The notes under the pieces were generated by a model. It saw only the letters and a list, made by a program, of their open reading frames with translations. It was not told where the DNA came from and did not search any database. Shown here piece by piece: positions 1 to 10,638 of a stretch of 64,000 bases of DNA (within the stretch, counting starts at the first letter, position 1; each line of letters opens with the position of its first letter). Both the position numbers and the translations under genes were made by a program. Source of the stretch: Elephas maximus indicus (taxonomy: Eukaryota > Chordata > Mammalia > Proboscidea > Elephantidae); NCBI RefSeq assembly GCF_024166365.1, contig NC_064830.1:88654721-88718720 (forward strand), written 5' to 3'.

Positions 1-375
1 GGAGGTGAGATGACCCGCCCAGAAGCAACTATCAGTCAGTGGCACCCTTCCAGACCAGGTCTTTTATTAAGGATACCCTTGGAGCTTGCCCATGCTAGGG
101 GCATAATGTGGGTCTGTGACCTGAGAGAGGGCACCTGGGCATGAGGACTGAGAAACTTAGAACCCCAGAGTCAGGGTCAGGAAGGCCTGGCTGACATCAC
201 CGAGCCCAACCTCATCCTGCACTGATTCCTCAACAGATGGGCATGCAGCCTGTGCTTCCACACCCTTAGTGATGGAGAACCCACTTCCTACCCACTGTGA
301 CTATGAGGATCATCTTATTTTTATTGAAATCTGCCTGGGGCTGACTTCAGAGACCTCACAGAATAGGGTGCATAA
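1..375. other. Non-coding, no feature recognised
   Basis: Unique-looking sequence upstream of the first MIR. The open frames here are short and show no family resemblance. It probably lies in the long first intron or 5' flank of SBK1. Confidence 0.4.
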
Positions 376-605
376 GAACATGGGGGTCTGGAGCCTGCTA
401 GTCTGAGTTCAAATCCCAGCTCTGCTCCTTATTAGCTGTGGATCATGGGCAAGTTACTTAGCCCCTCTGTGCCTCAGTATCCCTTCTGGAAAATGGGAAT
501 AGTAATAGCACCTACTTCCAAGGGTAGTTGTAATTGTTGAATGATTTAATCCAATAAAGTCCTTAGCACAGGACCTGGTATATGGTAAACACCCCATAAA
601 TGCTT
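376..605 (+). repeat. MIR SINE
   Basis: Contains the MIR core ('gggcaagttacttagcccctc' region) with its 5' tRNA-like part and the tail '...taaacaccccataaatg'. Well diverged, as expected for a mammal-wide element. Confidence 0.85.
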
Positions 606-819
606 ATCAATATTCACCCACAAGACAGGCAGAGAGCAGACCCTCCTCTCTTTACAGGCTGGTCACCCTCCACTCACTCTTGGGACTGGATCTCCGTGAC
701 TTGGTCCCCAGTGTTATCACCATCCTGGTTAACCCTATGTGGGCACATCCTAGGCAGCTGACACACCAGGATTCAAATCTCAGTTCTTTTGCTTACTTGC
801 TACATAACCTTTGGATGAG

Positions 820-1165
820 GTTATGTTACAGCTGGCTGCTGTAACAAATGAGCACCCATTCATCAGCTGCCTAACACAATAGATGTTTACTTCTGGTTTC
901 CATAACAGTGCCAAATAGGTGATACTCATCATAGGAGACCTTCTACATGACAATCCAAGGACCCAGACTCCTCCTGTGTTGTGGCTCTACCATCTCTTGG
1001 AATCTTGGAGTCATCTGCATCAAGCCAGCATACGAGAGAATAGAGAAATTCATATAAGCCCCATCCTGGAAGTGCTGTGCATCACTTCTGTTCACATTCC
1101 ATTGGGGAAAACCAGTCACATGGCCACACCTCGATGCAAAGGAAGCTAGGAAGTATAGCTCCCCA
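820..1165. repeat. Ancient interspersed repeat, class uncertain
   Basis: Segments such as 'cacatggccacacctcgatgcaa' and 'aggaagtatag' resemble an old mammalian repeat whose name I cannot assign. The open frame at 919-1149 falls entirely inside it and is not a gene. Confidence 0.4.
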
Positions 1166-1329
1166 CTGGACAGTTGCTTTCCAGCAACAACTTTGTGTTA
1201 TAGAAAAGGATACCTGAATTTTCGTGGTGGACAGTTGGCTGTCTTTGCTATAACCATGGGCAAGTCATTAACCTCTTGGGCCTCTGTTCCTCATCTATGA
1301 AATAAAAAGCATTGAATTGTAGTGACAGT

Positions 1330-1433
1330 TGCACAGCTCTATAAATTTCCTAAAATTACTGAATTGTGCCTTACAATGGGTGAAATTTATAGTATATAAG
1401 CTATGCCTCAACTAAGCTGTTAAAAAAAAATAG
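1330..1433 (+). repeat. Old L1 (L1M-type) 3' tail
   Basis: The pattern 'ttactgaattgtgcc...gggtgaaatttatagtatataagctatgcctcaa...gttaaaaaaaaa' is the typical terminal part of mammalian L1M/HAL1 elements, ending in a short poly(A). Confidence 0.7.
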
Positions 1434-2364
1434 GAAGTATTTTGCCCCCTTAAGCAGGGTGGTTGCAAGGACTTGGTGAGTGAGATTTTACCAAGCTGGC
1501 ACCGTGTGCACGTGTGCGTGTGTGGTGAGGGAAGTTCAAAGTAGGTCTGAGTTGTATTATGAGCTAGGTGTAGCTTTCACAAGAGCGGCACCCAGCTGGA
1601 GCCACCTGCCAACAGGAAGTGGTAGGCAGTTCACTCTTCTTGCTTGGGAACCAACACAGGGTGGAGGGAAGCCCCCCCACACCCACTGTGGGCCCCCAGG
1701 CACGTGGCAGAACACCCAGCCCTGCCAAGCCCAAGGACCAGAGCCATTGTGACCAGAGCCACACCTGCTGCCATGAAGCCCTGGTGACACCCGCCAGCCC
1801 GCTGCCTTCGGCAACAGATGGGCCATCAAGGCCTCCCTTGGGGCCAGTAAGACGCACACTTGGTGGGTATAGGGAATGTGGGCAGACACAGTGCTGACCA
1901 CACGGGGTGGAATGAGGTCAGCCAGAGGATCCACCCCCCTCCACCCTGGTGCTTGAAAGTCCATAGCTGGTCCTTCAATTGAATGCAGTGATAATAATTA
2001 TGCTAAAATACCCCTATGACCGAGTTTCCACCGATGGCAGACACAGGTGTCTCCTGGTCCTTGTAGCACTCACTGAGGTAGATGCACCTTACGTCACACT
2101 CTGGGCCTTGAACTCCATCTGTAACAGGGAGCTGATGTGCCTCCCACGTGGGGTTGTTGTGAGGATTAAATAGTTAACACGTGTGAAGCACCCAGACCAA
2201 TACATGGCATCCAGCTGGCCCTCAGCAGGAGCTAGGTGCGTGCAGAGTGTCCTTGGCCGAGGCTCTGCTCTGTGCTGGGTCTTGGTTGCCCCACCTGGCT
2301 ACCGAGGGTGCTGGATGAGATGTTGCCAGCGTTCTGACTCAGAAAAATATAGTGGTTAAAAAGC

Positions 2365-3002
2365 ACCACCTTTGACTGTTGGATTCTATTCATCGCGAGC
2401 AAAAGAGAAAGAAGGAAACCAAAGACTCAGGGAAGAAACTAGTCTACAGGACTGTCAACGTGAACCATGGCTTCATCTACCCCAAGACCAGAATAACTAG
2501 ATGGTGCCCAACTATCACTACTGACTACTCTGATCAGGGCCACAATAGATGGATCCTGATAGACTGGGAGAAAAATGGGGAACAGAACCTCAGGTTCTTA
2601 AAAATCCAGACTTACTGGATCAGTTGAGACTGGAGGAGTCCCCGAGACAATTGCCTTGAGATACTCTTCAAACGTTGAACCAAAATTACCCCCTGAGGTC
2701 ACCTTTTAGCTAAATAACAGATTGGCTTATAAAATAAAGACTATCACCTGTGAGTACTGTGCTCCTTTAAAAAATCATCTGTATGAGACCAAATGGTCAA
2801 CAATTTAAAACAAAGATGAGACTGTAAGGGGGTGGGGAAACTAGATTAGTAGAATTGGAACAACTGGAACAGAAATGAGAATGTTCACATTGTGAAGACT
2901 ATAACCAGTGTCACTGAATGACTTGTGTATAAATTGTTGAATGGACACCTAAACTGCTGTGTATACTTCACCAAAAACACAATAAAATATTATTAAAAAC
3001 AA
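2365..3002 (+). repeat. Afrotherian L1-type LINE, 3' end
   Basis: Runs from 'ggattctattcatcgcgagc' to a terminal 'aataaaatattattaaaaac'. A second copy of the same 3' region lies at 43190-43966 and matches along nearly its whole length (for example 'actagtctacag', 'gaactagatggtgccc', 'cagttgagact'). It is 5'-truncated and non-coding. Confidence 0.75.
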
Positions 3003-3007
3003 AACAC

Positions 3008-3205
3008 CACCTTTGGAGCCAATCCCAGTGCTAGCTGTGTGACCTTGGGCAAGTTACTTAGTCTCTCTGTGCCTCTTTTTCCTCATCTCTAAAGTGGCGA
3101 TAATAATAACACCTACCTCACAGAGTTGTGAACATTAAACAAGTTAATCTTTAGGAGAGGGCCTTGCCCGTAGTACTATATAAGTGTTAGCTGCCATCAT
3201 TATTA
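3008..3205 (+). repeat. MIR SINE
   Basis: Core 'gctgtgtgaccttgggcaag' is clear and the tail runs to 'ataagtgttagctgcc'. It directly abuts the L1 tail to its left. Confidence 0.85.
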
Positions 3206-3221
3206 TTGTTGTTGTTGTCAT

Positions 3222-3310
3222 TGTTTTATTCGTTGTATGAATGAGGAAGCTGAGGCCCAGAGAAGTGATGTAACTTGCTCAAGGTCACCCAGCTAAAAAG
3301 TAGCGTGTGT
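3222..3310 (-). repeat. MIR SINE fragment
   Basis: Antisense core 'gaagctgaggcccagagaagt ... aaggtcacccagct'. Short and truncated. Confidence 0.75.
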
Positions 3311-5159
3311 TAAGCCCAAGGCTGTCTCCACTGCTCCCTGTGTGCCTTTTAAGTCACATGCATTGTAACTGGGTCAGAGGCAATATGTACCTGGGGGATG
3401 ATGCCGCAGCAGGGACGGGTGTGGTTTAAGTCCTGGTCTCCTGCTGATACCTTGCAGAGAACAGACCTGAAGCAGGAAGCCCCAGGAAAAAGGAGTTTGG
3501 GAAGGGATGAAAGGAGGGGACAGTAGGGAGGACCCCCAAAACTGGACCCTCGGAGCCAAGGGAAAGGATGGAGGGGGGGTTCAATCTCGCCCAGCCCCTG
3601 CCTGCCCCCAAGGAGCTCTTGGCCTATTGATGGGGACACAGCAGAGACCACCCCAAGACATCAACAGGGGTCCTGAGAGAGGGACAGACAACCCTGTGTG
3701 AATCCTGGGGGTTCAGTAGAGGCAGGATCAGCACCTGCCAGGGCAGAAGGGAAGGCTACTGAGACACAGGAGATGGGATTTGGGTAGCTGGGGGAGGTGA
3801 AGGCAGGCAGCAGAGGTTGTTCAGGAATGGCGGAGAAGACTGTAGAGAGGCAGTGCAGGATAGTGGTCAGAGCATGGGCTGAACTTGGAGTGAGGGGGCA
3901 AGTGTGTTGCCTGACACACCCCACCCCCCCCCCCCACACACACTGTGGCTGTGCCCTGACCCAGCTGGTATCCAGCCAGGGCAGCTCTAAGGCCAGAGGG
4001 TCCGGGATGGGCCAGGGCACCCAATAGTCCCAGGGTGTGGGAGGAAGGGGCGGAGGCAAGAGGACTCGTAGCAACTTGAGGTGCCAGTCAAGCTACCTAG
4101 GGATGCAGAAACTGCTGGAAGCAACCTGGCAAGGTCAAAGCCCCACGTGGGAGAAGCTGCACACCTGTGTACACATGCCTGCACATGCGTGGTCCGTTCA
4201 CCTCAGCTGCCCCTGAGGAGGCCACACACATCAGGAGAAGTAGGTCAGGAGAGCAGCCGGCATAGCACTGTGGCAGGCAGGAGAGAAGGCTCCCAGCACA
4301 GAACCCCTGGGGGACAGCCGCTCTCTCCATACACAGGACACACCGGCCTGAGGCTGCCTCCAAGGGCGTCTTCAGTTTTCCCATCAAGATGTGCGTCACC
4401 CACACATTCGACGGGGGTTGGAAGAGGTGACCCCTGCCAGCCCTAAAACCAGGGAGAGGCTATTGTGGACGGCTATCACCCCACTGCAGCCCAGTGGGTA
4501 GCTGTTGTAAAAAGAGGCCAGTGCCGCCCAGCCCAGGTCACGCTGCATAGGGACGTGGTGGCGGGGGCCATGTCAGCCTTGGTTCAGCGCTCTGAGTGGC
4601 AGAGGCCCGGTGTCTGTGGGCTTGACGCCACTCCTCCCTCTGAGAGTCCATGAAACGGGCTAGCCTCAGCGTCAGTGTGGCTTTTCAGACTCCCTGCATA
4701 CGTTCAATGGAAATCAACTAGGAGAGAAAAGGTGGTGGGAGCAGGGGTGGTGGGGAGGCTCTGCTAGAATAGGGGAGACTTGAGCTCCCTCATGAATGGT
4801 GGAGAAGGGGGCAGCAGGTTCCTGAGGAAGCAGAAGGGGTGGGAGCCAAGGCTGAGGGGGATACCTCCTCCCCCAGCCAGCTGAGAGGACAGTGCAGATG
4901 GAGCACCGTTTGTGGCTGGGTGGGAGGCCAGGAAGTTCCCTCCTGACGTTCCCTCCTCTCTGTGTGAAGTGGGAGGCTGGGTCGTGTCGAGAGTGAAAGG
5001 GAAGGTAGAGGAAGAGAGGGGGCTGGGGGCATGGGAGAGAAGCTGCGAAGCCAGGGTGAGGATGCTGGGCACCGGGAGAGCTTCCTGATGCCAGCCTCCA
5101 GCACGTTCAGCAGCGCTTGCTTAGCAGGAGACCATGCAGGCAATAATGACTGCAACAAC
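3311..5159. other. GC-rich non-coding sequence with no recognised element
   Basis: About 1.8 kb of presumed SBK1 first-intron or upstream DNA. It includes a C-run/CA tract at 3923-3945. Open frames here overlap one another on both strands and show no conserved domain, so I call no gene. Confidence 0.45.
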
Positions 5160-5568
5160 GTCTGACACAGAGCTCTCCACGTCTGTTAACTTAATCCTCA
5201 CGACAGCCCCTCGGAAGAAGATACTATTTGTTGTTGTTAGTTGCATGGAGTCAATTCCAATTCATGGCGACCTCATGTGTGCAGAGTAGAACTGCTCCAT
5301 AGGGTGTTCAAGGCTATGGCCTTTCACCAGCAGATGGCCAGACCTATCTCCCGAGATACCTGTGGGTGGGTTGGAATCTCCTATACTTCCGCCAACCTTT
5401 CGGCTAGTAGTCAAGCACTTAACCATTGTACCACTCAGGGACTCCTCAGGTACTATTGCCATGTCCTTTTTATAAACGAGGAAACTGAGGCACAGAGAAA
5501 GAAACTTGCCTAGGGACATTCAGCTAGCAAGTGCCAGGGTTGGAATTCAAACCCAGGCCACACCCAGC
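5160..5568 (-). repeat. MIR SINE, interrupted by an AfroSINE
   Basis: The antisense MIR runs from 'tgttaacttaatcctcac' at about 5184, is split by the SINE at 5230-5446, and resumes with 'tactattgccatgtcc' through 'gaaactgaggcacagaga'. The halves join at 'tactatt', which is repeated on both sides as a short target duplication. Confidence 0.75.
5230..5446 (-). repeat. AfroSINE (long-body subtype)
   Basis: Reverse-oriented SINE: 3' tail 'ttgttgttgttag', the block 'gagtcaattcc', and the tRNA-derived head near 5410-5446 ('cacttaaccattgtaccact'). It has the extra central segment ('ggctatggcctttcaccagc') seen in the longer subtype. Confidence 0.85.
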
Positions 5569-5727
5569 AAAAACCCAGTGCCGTCAAGTCGATTCCAACT
5601 CATAGCGACCCCATAGGACAGAGTAGGACTGCCCCACAGAGTTTCCAAGGAGCGCCTGGCAGTTTTGAACTGCCGACCCTTTGGTTAGCAGCCGTAGCAC
5701 TTAACCACTACGCCACTGGGGTTTCCT
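5569..5727 (-). repeat. AfroSINE with 12 bp target duplication
   Basis: A near-complete short-subtype copy. It is flanked by perfect 12 bp direct repeats aaacccaggcca (5549-5560 and 5728-5739), so it inserted into the end of the preceding MIR. Confidence 0.92.
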
Positions 5728-5739
5728 AAACCCAGGCCA

Positions 5740-7074
5740 ACGGGCTCCAAATCCATGCTTTCTCTCAGCTGGAGCCATGGAGCTGCCGGGAGGGGTGGCT
5801 GAGGAGAAGGTGGTGGGATGCTGAGGGTGCTGGGTGCTACCCCTAGGATTAGGGATAGAAGAGAATGAGGTAAGGGCAGAGGGAGGGTGCCCCCGAAGGA
5901 GGCTTCCAGGGGCTGGGGGCCGAGAGGCAGGGGGGAGTATAGGGCATTCAGTACTGGGCCTCCCCTGGGGGTGCACGCACAAACACATACACTGCACCTG
6001 TAAAAGTCTCCACCTTCCCCCCCACCCCCATTTTACAAACAAGAAATGGAGGCCCCGGATGAGGAGTGACTTACTTACTGCCACCCACTTGGAGCCTTTA
6101 AGAATCGGGTCTCCCTGTCTCCGGCTCTGGACTGTACCCCCTTGTAGGTCTCTGCTCCCCAACACCCACAGGTAGACTCAAGGACACCCAGTCCATTCAG
6201 AGACAAATCCAGTAGCTCTGAGGGCTGTGTCCAGGAAGGCCGCCCCAGGCTCTATGAAAGGGTCAGTCTGTGAATGTGAAGGGAGGGCTGGGTCTTTGTG
6301 GGACAGGAGCTGGCCTTGTGTCTGGGGCAAGGGCTGGACGGGACCCCGGGACACAGCATAGTTGTGTGTACCTGAGGGAGCTGCACTGTCATCTGTGGGG
6401 GAGGGAGAGGTTATAAGGCTCTGGTTGTTGTGTGGCTGTGTGTGACAGGCTCTGAGATCCTGACCGTGTGTGTGGTTGTGTTATTGTGTGGCCGTGTCTG
6501 CACCTGCCAGGGCTTTGAGACCACGTGGTGGCGGTAGCTGATGTTACAAGCCTTTGCCCTCAGACTTCCCCTTTCCCCTCTCCCTGCTTTATTTTCTCTA
6601 CAGCCCGTATCACCTTTAGTCATAGCATATAATTCATGTATTTGTTATGCTTACTGTCCATCTTCCCCTAGAATGTAAGCCCTGTGAGGGCAGGGACTCT
6701 GAGCTGTTTGTTCAGGGCTGTGTCCCCAGGGCACTTGTGAATGGGAAAGCTCCTGTGTGAACTCGGTAAGTGGCCATGTCTTTGTGTGACAGTCACACGT
6801 GGGCCTTGCTGACACTGCATCTGGATGACTGTGTGAGACAAATGGGCCCTGGTACCCACATGTAGCGGGGAATAGTGACTGTGTCTGTAGGGACTGCTGG
6901 TTCAGGTCCTGCCTCTGAAACTTTGGGTGAAAGGGATGCAGCAAAGATGCTTGTCGCCCCCTTGTGGTCACCCTGGGCCTGGCATCCAGGCCCAGCTTCA
7001 GGGACCCTGGCTGCTAGGTGAGAGGAGAGAGCCCTGGCCTGAAGTTACACTCCACGTCATGCCTTCCACAACAG
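5740..7074. other. SBK1 upstream or intronic sequence with an L2 remnant
   Basis: Mostly unique. GT-rich patches occur at 6420-6510. At about 6580-6740 the sequence 'agaatgtaagccctgtgagggcagggact' resembles the 3' end of LINE L2. No exon was recognised before the SBK1 acceptor at 7073-7074. Confidence 0.5.
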
Positions 7075-7081
7075 GGAGAAG

Positions 7082-10000
7082 ATGAGTGTGGGCTGCCCAG
7101 AGCCTGAGCCGCCCCACTCCCTGCCCTGCTGTGGGCCGGGGGCCGCCCCTGGGCCGGGAGCCGGCGTGCCGCTTCTCACTGAAGACATGCAGGCACTGAC
7201 CCTCCGCACACTGGCTGCCAGCGACGTCACCAAGCACTATGAGCTTGTCCGGGAGCTGGGCAAGGGCACCTATGGGAAGGTTGACCTGGTGGCCTACAAG
7301 GGCACAGGTGAGTGTCTGCAGGGCAACAGGTTTTAAGGTTGGGGGACATGGTCAGCTTTCAAATTTGTCTGGGACTTTCTGGTACTCTCCATGGGTGCCA
7401 GGAGGCACAGGTGGTGACCCAGGTAGAGAGGATGAGGCCTGAAGTGGCACAAGGAGGAGGACACTGGGCAGACGGGGCAAGGGAGGAACCTGGACAGAGT
7501 GCCCAGATTGGAGGGTGGGCTGCTTTGGGTCTGTCTGGGGTGTCTGTGGGACAGCCAAAGGCATGTACCCAGGGTCACGGGAGCTCAGGGAAAAAGTCAG
7601 AACTGGTGGTGGTATTTGGGGAATCACCCGCGTATTAGTGGTAGCTGGCCCCAGGAAGGGAGACACAGGGTAGGTCCTTGGGAACAGGCTACCGTGCTTA
7701 AAGGGTGATGTGAGATGACCCCGTGAGGTCAGTCTGGCCACCTCCATTTCTCAGATGAGGACACTGAAACTCAGACAGATTCAGTTGCTTAGCCAATGTC
7801 ATGAAGCTACTGAGGCTTTGAGCTTAACCACTGAGCTCTGTGGCTCTCCCACACCAGGGCTCACAGAGGTACCCACTCAGCCAGTCAGGGGTAGGGGGCC
7901 ACATGAGCTCTCACAGCTGCACACACCTGGGTAGGGGACTTCTGTGCCAGCTGTGGGCAGCAGGAGGAGCACTGGACATGGGGTCACCTGAGCTTTGCTA
8001 CTTACTAGCTGTGTGACCTTGGGCAAGTCACTTAACATCTCTATGCCTTGGTAGCCTCCTCTGCAGAATGGGGTAACATTAGTGCCAATCTCATAGGGTC
8101 ACTTCCAGGAGTGAGCTGTAAATGTGAAGAGCTGAAGGCCAGTCCTGTGAGGTGTACATGCCCTGTAGACACACGTGTGCATCGCAGGGCCGTGGGCCCA
8201 GGTGGATACAGATGCTGCCCAGGCACAGAGTCAGGGACATGTGCCTCCCAGGCCCTCACTTCACTTCTCAGTGTCTAGTTTCTTCTTATTCATTCATCCC
8301 TTTAACAAATATCTGTTGAGTGCCGACTATGTGCCAGGCTCTGTTGTAGGCACTGGGGGTGTAGCAGTGAACAAGACAAGGGTTCCCACACTCAGGGAGC
8401 AACATTCTGGTTGCAGGAGACAGACAAGATAAACATAATACAGCAGGAAGAAATGGGACAGGGCAGGGGAAGCGGCAGGCCCTCCCCACCACCCCTGCCC
8501 CGCACAGGGCTGCAGGTCATATGGGCAACTTCTTGTAAGAGACCCAGGCTGATCCTTGACTTGCTGTGTGGCCCTGGGCAAGTCCTTTCCCCCTCTGTGG
8601 GTCTGTTTCCTCTGTGTAGGATGAGGACAGTCATGCCCGCTGGGGCTCCCGTTGTGCCTCATTGCTGGGACAGGTATGGGTATGTGTCAGGTGCAGGGGT
8701 GTGGGGTCAGGCTCTTCACTACTGCTGCTGTCACTCCTGTCAGGGATGAAAATGGCGCTCAAGTTCGTGAACAAGAGCAAAACCAAACTGAAGAACTTCC
8801 TGCGGGAGGTGAGCATCACCAACAGCCTCTCCTCCAGTCCCTTCATCATCAAGGTCTTTGACGTGGTCTTCGAGACTGAGGACTGCTATGTCTTTGCGCA
8901 GGAGTACGCACCCGCTGGGGACCTGTTCGACATCATCCCTCCTCAGGTACTTGGGGTGCTCGGGTATGGAGGGGAGATGGTCTTCCAGGCCTCCAAAGTG
9001 CAAGAGTTTGGAGGAGTCAGACCACTCATTTTATCAACAAATGTTTATTGAGCGCCTGCTGTATGTCAGTCACTGTTTGGAGGGTTGAGGATACATACAC
9101 AATAAAACAGACATCATACAATAAGCCAGATAATGACAGATCAAGATCAAAACTGACAGGAAAGAAACAGGCTGATGGGACAAAGGCCAGCAGGACCCTC
9201 TGGAGCTCCATAGGAACTAGGAACTAGTGGAGGTACAAGAGTCAGAGTATCAGGGCCACCTCAGAGGGAGGCCCCGGAGGCTTCCCAGAGGAGGCCACCC
9301 AATGGGGAGAGCATGGGGAGGAGGATTCCCGGCACCCTGGCTTTGGAGTTGGCCAGGACTAGGTTTGAATCCACTCTGCCACTTACTGGCTAAGCGAGAA
9401 GGCCCCTCACAGCCTCAATGTCCTTATGGGTGAAATGGGCTAACGGTGGGGCGTTGGTGAGGCAGTGCATTAAAGGGCGCTTTGCACAGCACCTAGCCCA
9501 CAATAGGCTGCAGTTATTGGGGAAAAGAAGCGTGGGGGTGGGGGAAGGCAGAAAGCCGCCAGGCCGGAGGGAGCAGGAGCGGGTGGAGAGTGGAAGGACA
9601 GCCTGTGCCTGGATCATGGCCACCGCGCCGAGCCACCAGAGAAAGAGGCGAGAGGCCCAGGTGAGGGTGGGACGGTCCAGGAGACGGCCCGAAGCGAGTG
9701 CTGGGCAGCTAGGGAAGCAGAGCCAGGCGCTCCAGTGGCAGTGGTGGGGCCTGGACGGGAGAGGGGCGCGGTCGGACGCGGGAGCGGCCTCCTGAGCGCA
9801 GCTCTCCCCGCCCTGGCAGGTCGGGCTCCCGGAGGACACGGTGAAGCGCTGCGTGCAGCAGCTGGGCCTGGCTCTGGACTTCATGCACGGACGGCAACTG
9901 GTGCACCGCGACATCAAGCCCGAGAACGTGCTCCTGTTCGACCGCGAGTGCCGCCGCGTCAAGCTGGCCGACTTCGGCATGACGCGCCGCGTGGGCTGCC

Positions 10001-10638
10001 GCGTGAAGCGCGTCAGCGGCACCATCCCCTACACGGCGCCCGAGGTGTGCCAGGCGGGCCGCGCCGACGGCTTCGCCGTGGACACGGGTGTGGACGTGTG
10101 GGCCTTCGGCGTGCTCATCTTCTGTGTGCTCACCGGCAACTTCCCGTGGGAGGCGGCGTCGGGCGCCGACGCCTTCTTCGAGGAGTTCGTGCGCTGGCAG
10201 CGGGGCCGCCTGCCCGGGCTGCCGTCACAGTGGCGCCGCTTCACCGAGCCGGCGCTGCGCATGTTCCAGCGCCTCTTGGCGCTCGAGCCCGAGCGCCGCG
10301 GCCCGGCCAAGGAGGTCTTCCGCTTCCTGAAGCACGAGCTCACGTCTGAGTTGCGGCGCCGGCCCTCGCACCGCGCGCGCAAGCCGGCCTCCGGCGACCG
10401 CCTGCCGCCCGCTGGGCCGCTGCGCCTCGAGGCTCCCGGGCCGCTCAAGCGCACGGTGCTGACCGAGAGCGGCAGCGGCTCCCGGCCCGCGCCCCCCGCC
10501 GGAGGGCCCGTGCCTGTCCCCGTGCCCGTGCCAGAGGCCGGCCTGGCGCCCCCGGGGCCCCCGGGCAGGACCGACGGCCGCCCGGACAAGAGCAAAGGGC
10601 AGGTCGTACTGGCCACGGCCATCGAGATCTGCGTCTGA
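7082..10638 (+). CDS. SBK1: SH3-domain-binding serine/threonine kinase 1 (SBK1), 3 coding exons
   Basis: Coding segments are 7082-7307, 8744-8946 and 9820-10638 (415 residues); all introns are GT-AG and the phases (1, 0) join cleanly. The kinase domain begins near residue 53. It has the glycine loop GKGTYGKV (60-67), the ATP-binding lysine in MALKFV (K82), the helix-C glutamate in LREV (E97), the catalytic loop HRDIKPEN (172-179, D174), DFG (194-196) and APE (216-218), so it looks catalytically intact. The C-terminal tail is proline/alanine rich and ends in ICV. SBK1 is a brain-enriched kinase named for binding SH3 domains; its substrates are poorly known. The start ATG lies 7 bases inside an exon whose acceptor is at 7073-7074. 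The protein is slightly shorter than human SBK1 (424 residues from memory), partly through a shorter Pro-Val repeat near residue 380. Any non-coding first exon is probably outside the window. Confidence 0.97.
7735..7830 (-). repeat. MIR SINE fragment in SBK1 intron 1
   Basis: Antisense core 'tttctcagatgaggacactgaaactcag' followed by a degraded remainder. Confidence 0.65.
7965..8125 (+). repeat. MIR SINE in SBK1 intron 1
   Basis: Clear core 'gctgtgtgaccttgggcaag' with the flanking 'tcacttaacatctct' and the downstream 'tcatagggtcac' region. Confidence 0.85.
8284..8450 (+). repeat. LINE L2 fragment in SBK1 intron 1
   Basis: The string 'tctgttgagtgccgactatg ... aggcactgggggtgtagcagtgaacaag' is a typical L2 segment. 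Confidence 0.75.
9020..9205 (+). repeat. LINE L2 fragment in SBK1 intron 2
   Basis: 'aacaaatgtttattgagcgcctgctgtatg' marks another copy of the L2 segment found at 8284. Confidence 0.75.
9340..9510 (+). repeat. MIR SINE in SBK1 intron 2
   Basis: 'tttggagttggccaggactaggtttgaat' and the degraded core 'ccacttactggctaagcgag' match MIR order. The 3' part reads 'gcacctagcccacaatag'. Confidence 0.65.

Noticed and set aside
1-7074. Search for a non-coding first exon of SBK1
   Set aside because: No CpG-rich promoter or convincing exon is visible. The gene's first intron is long in other mammals, so the promoter is probably outside the window.
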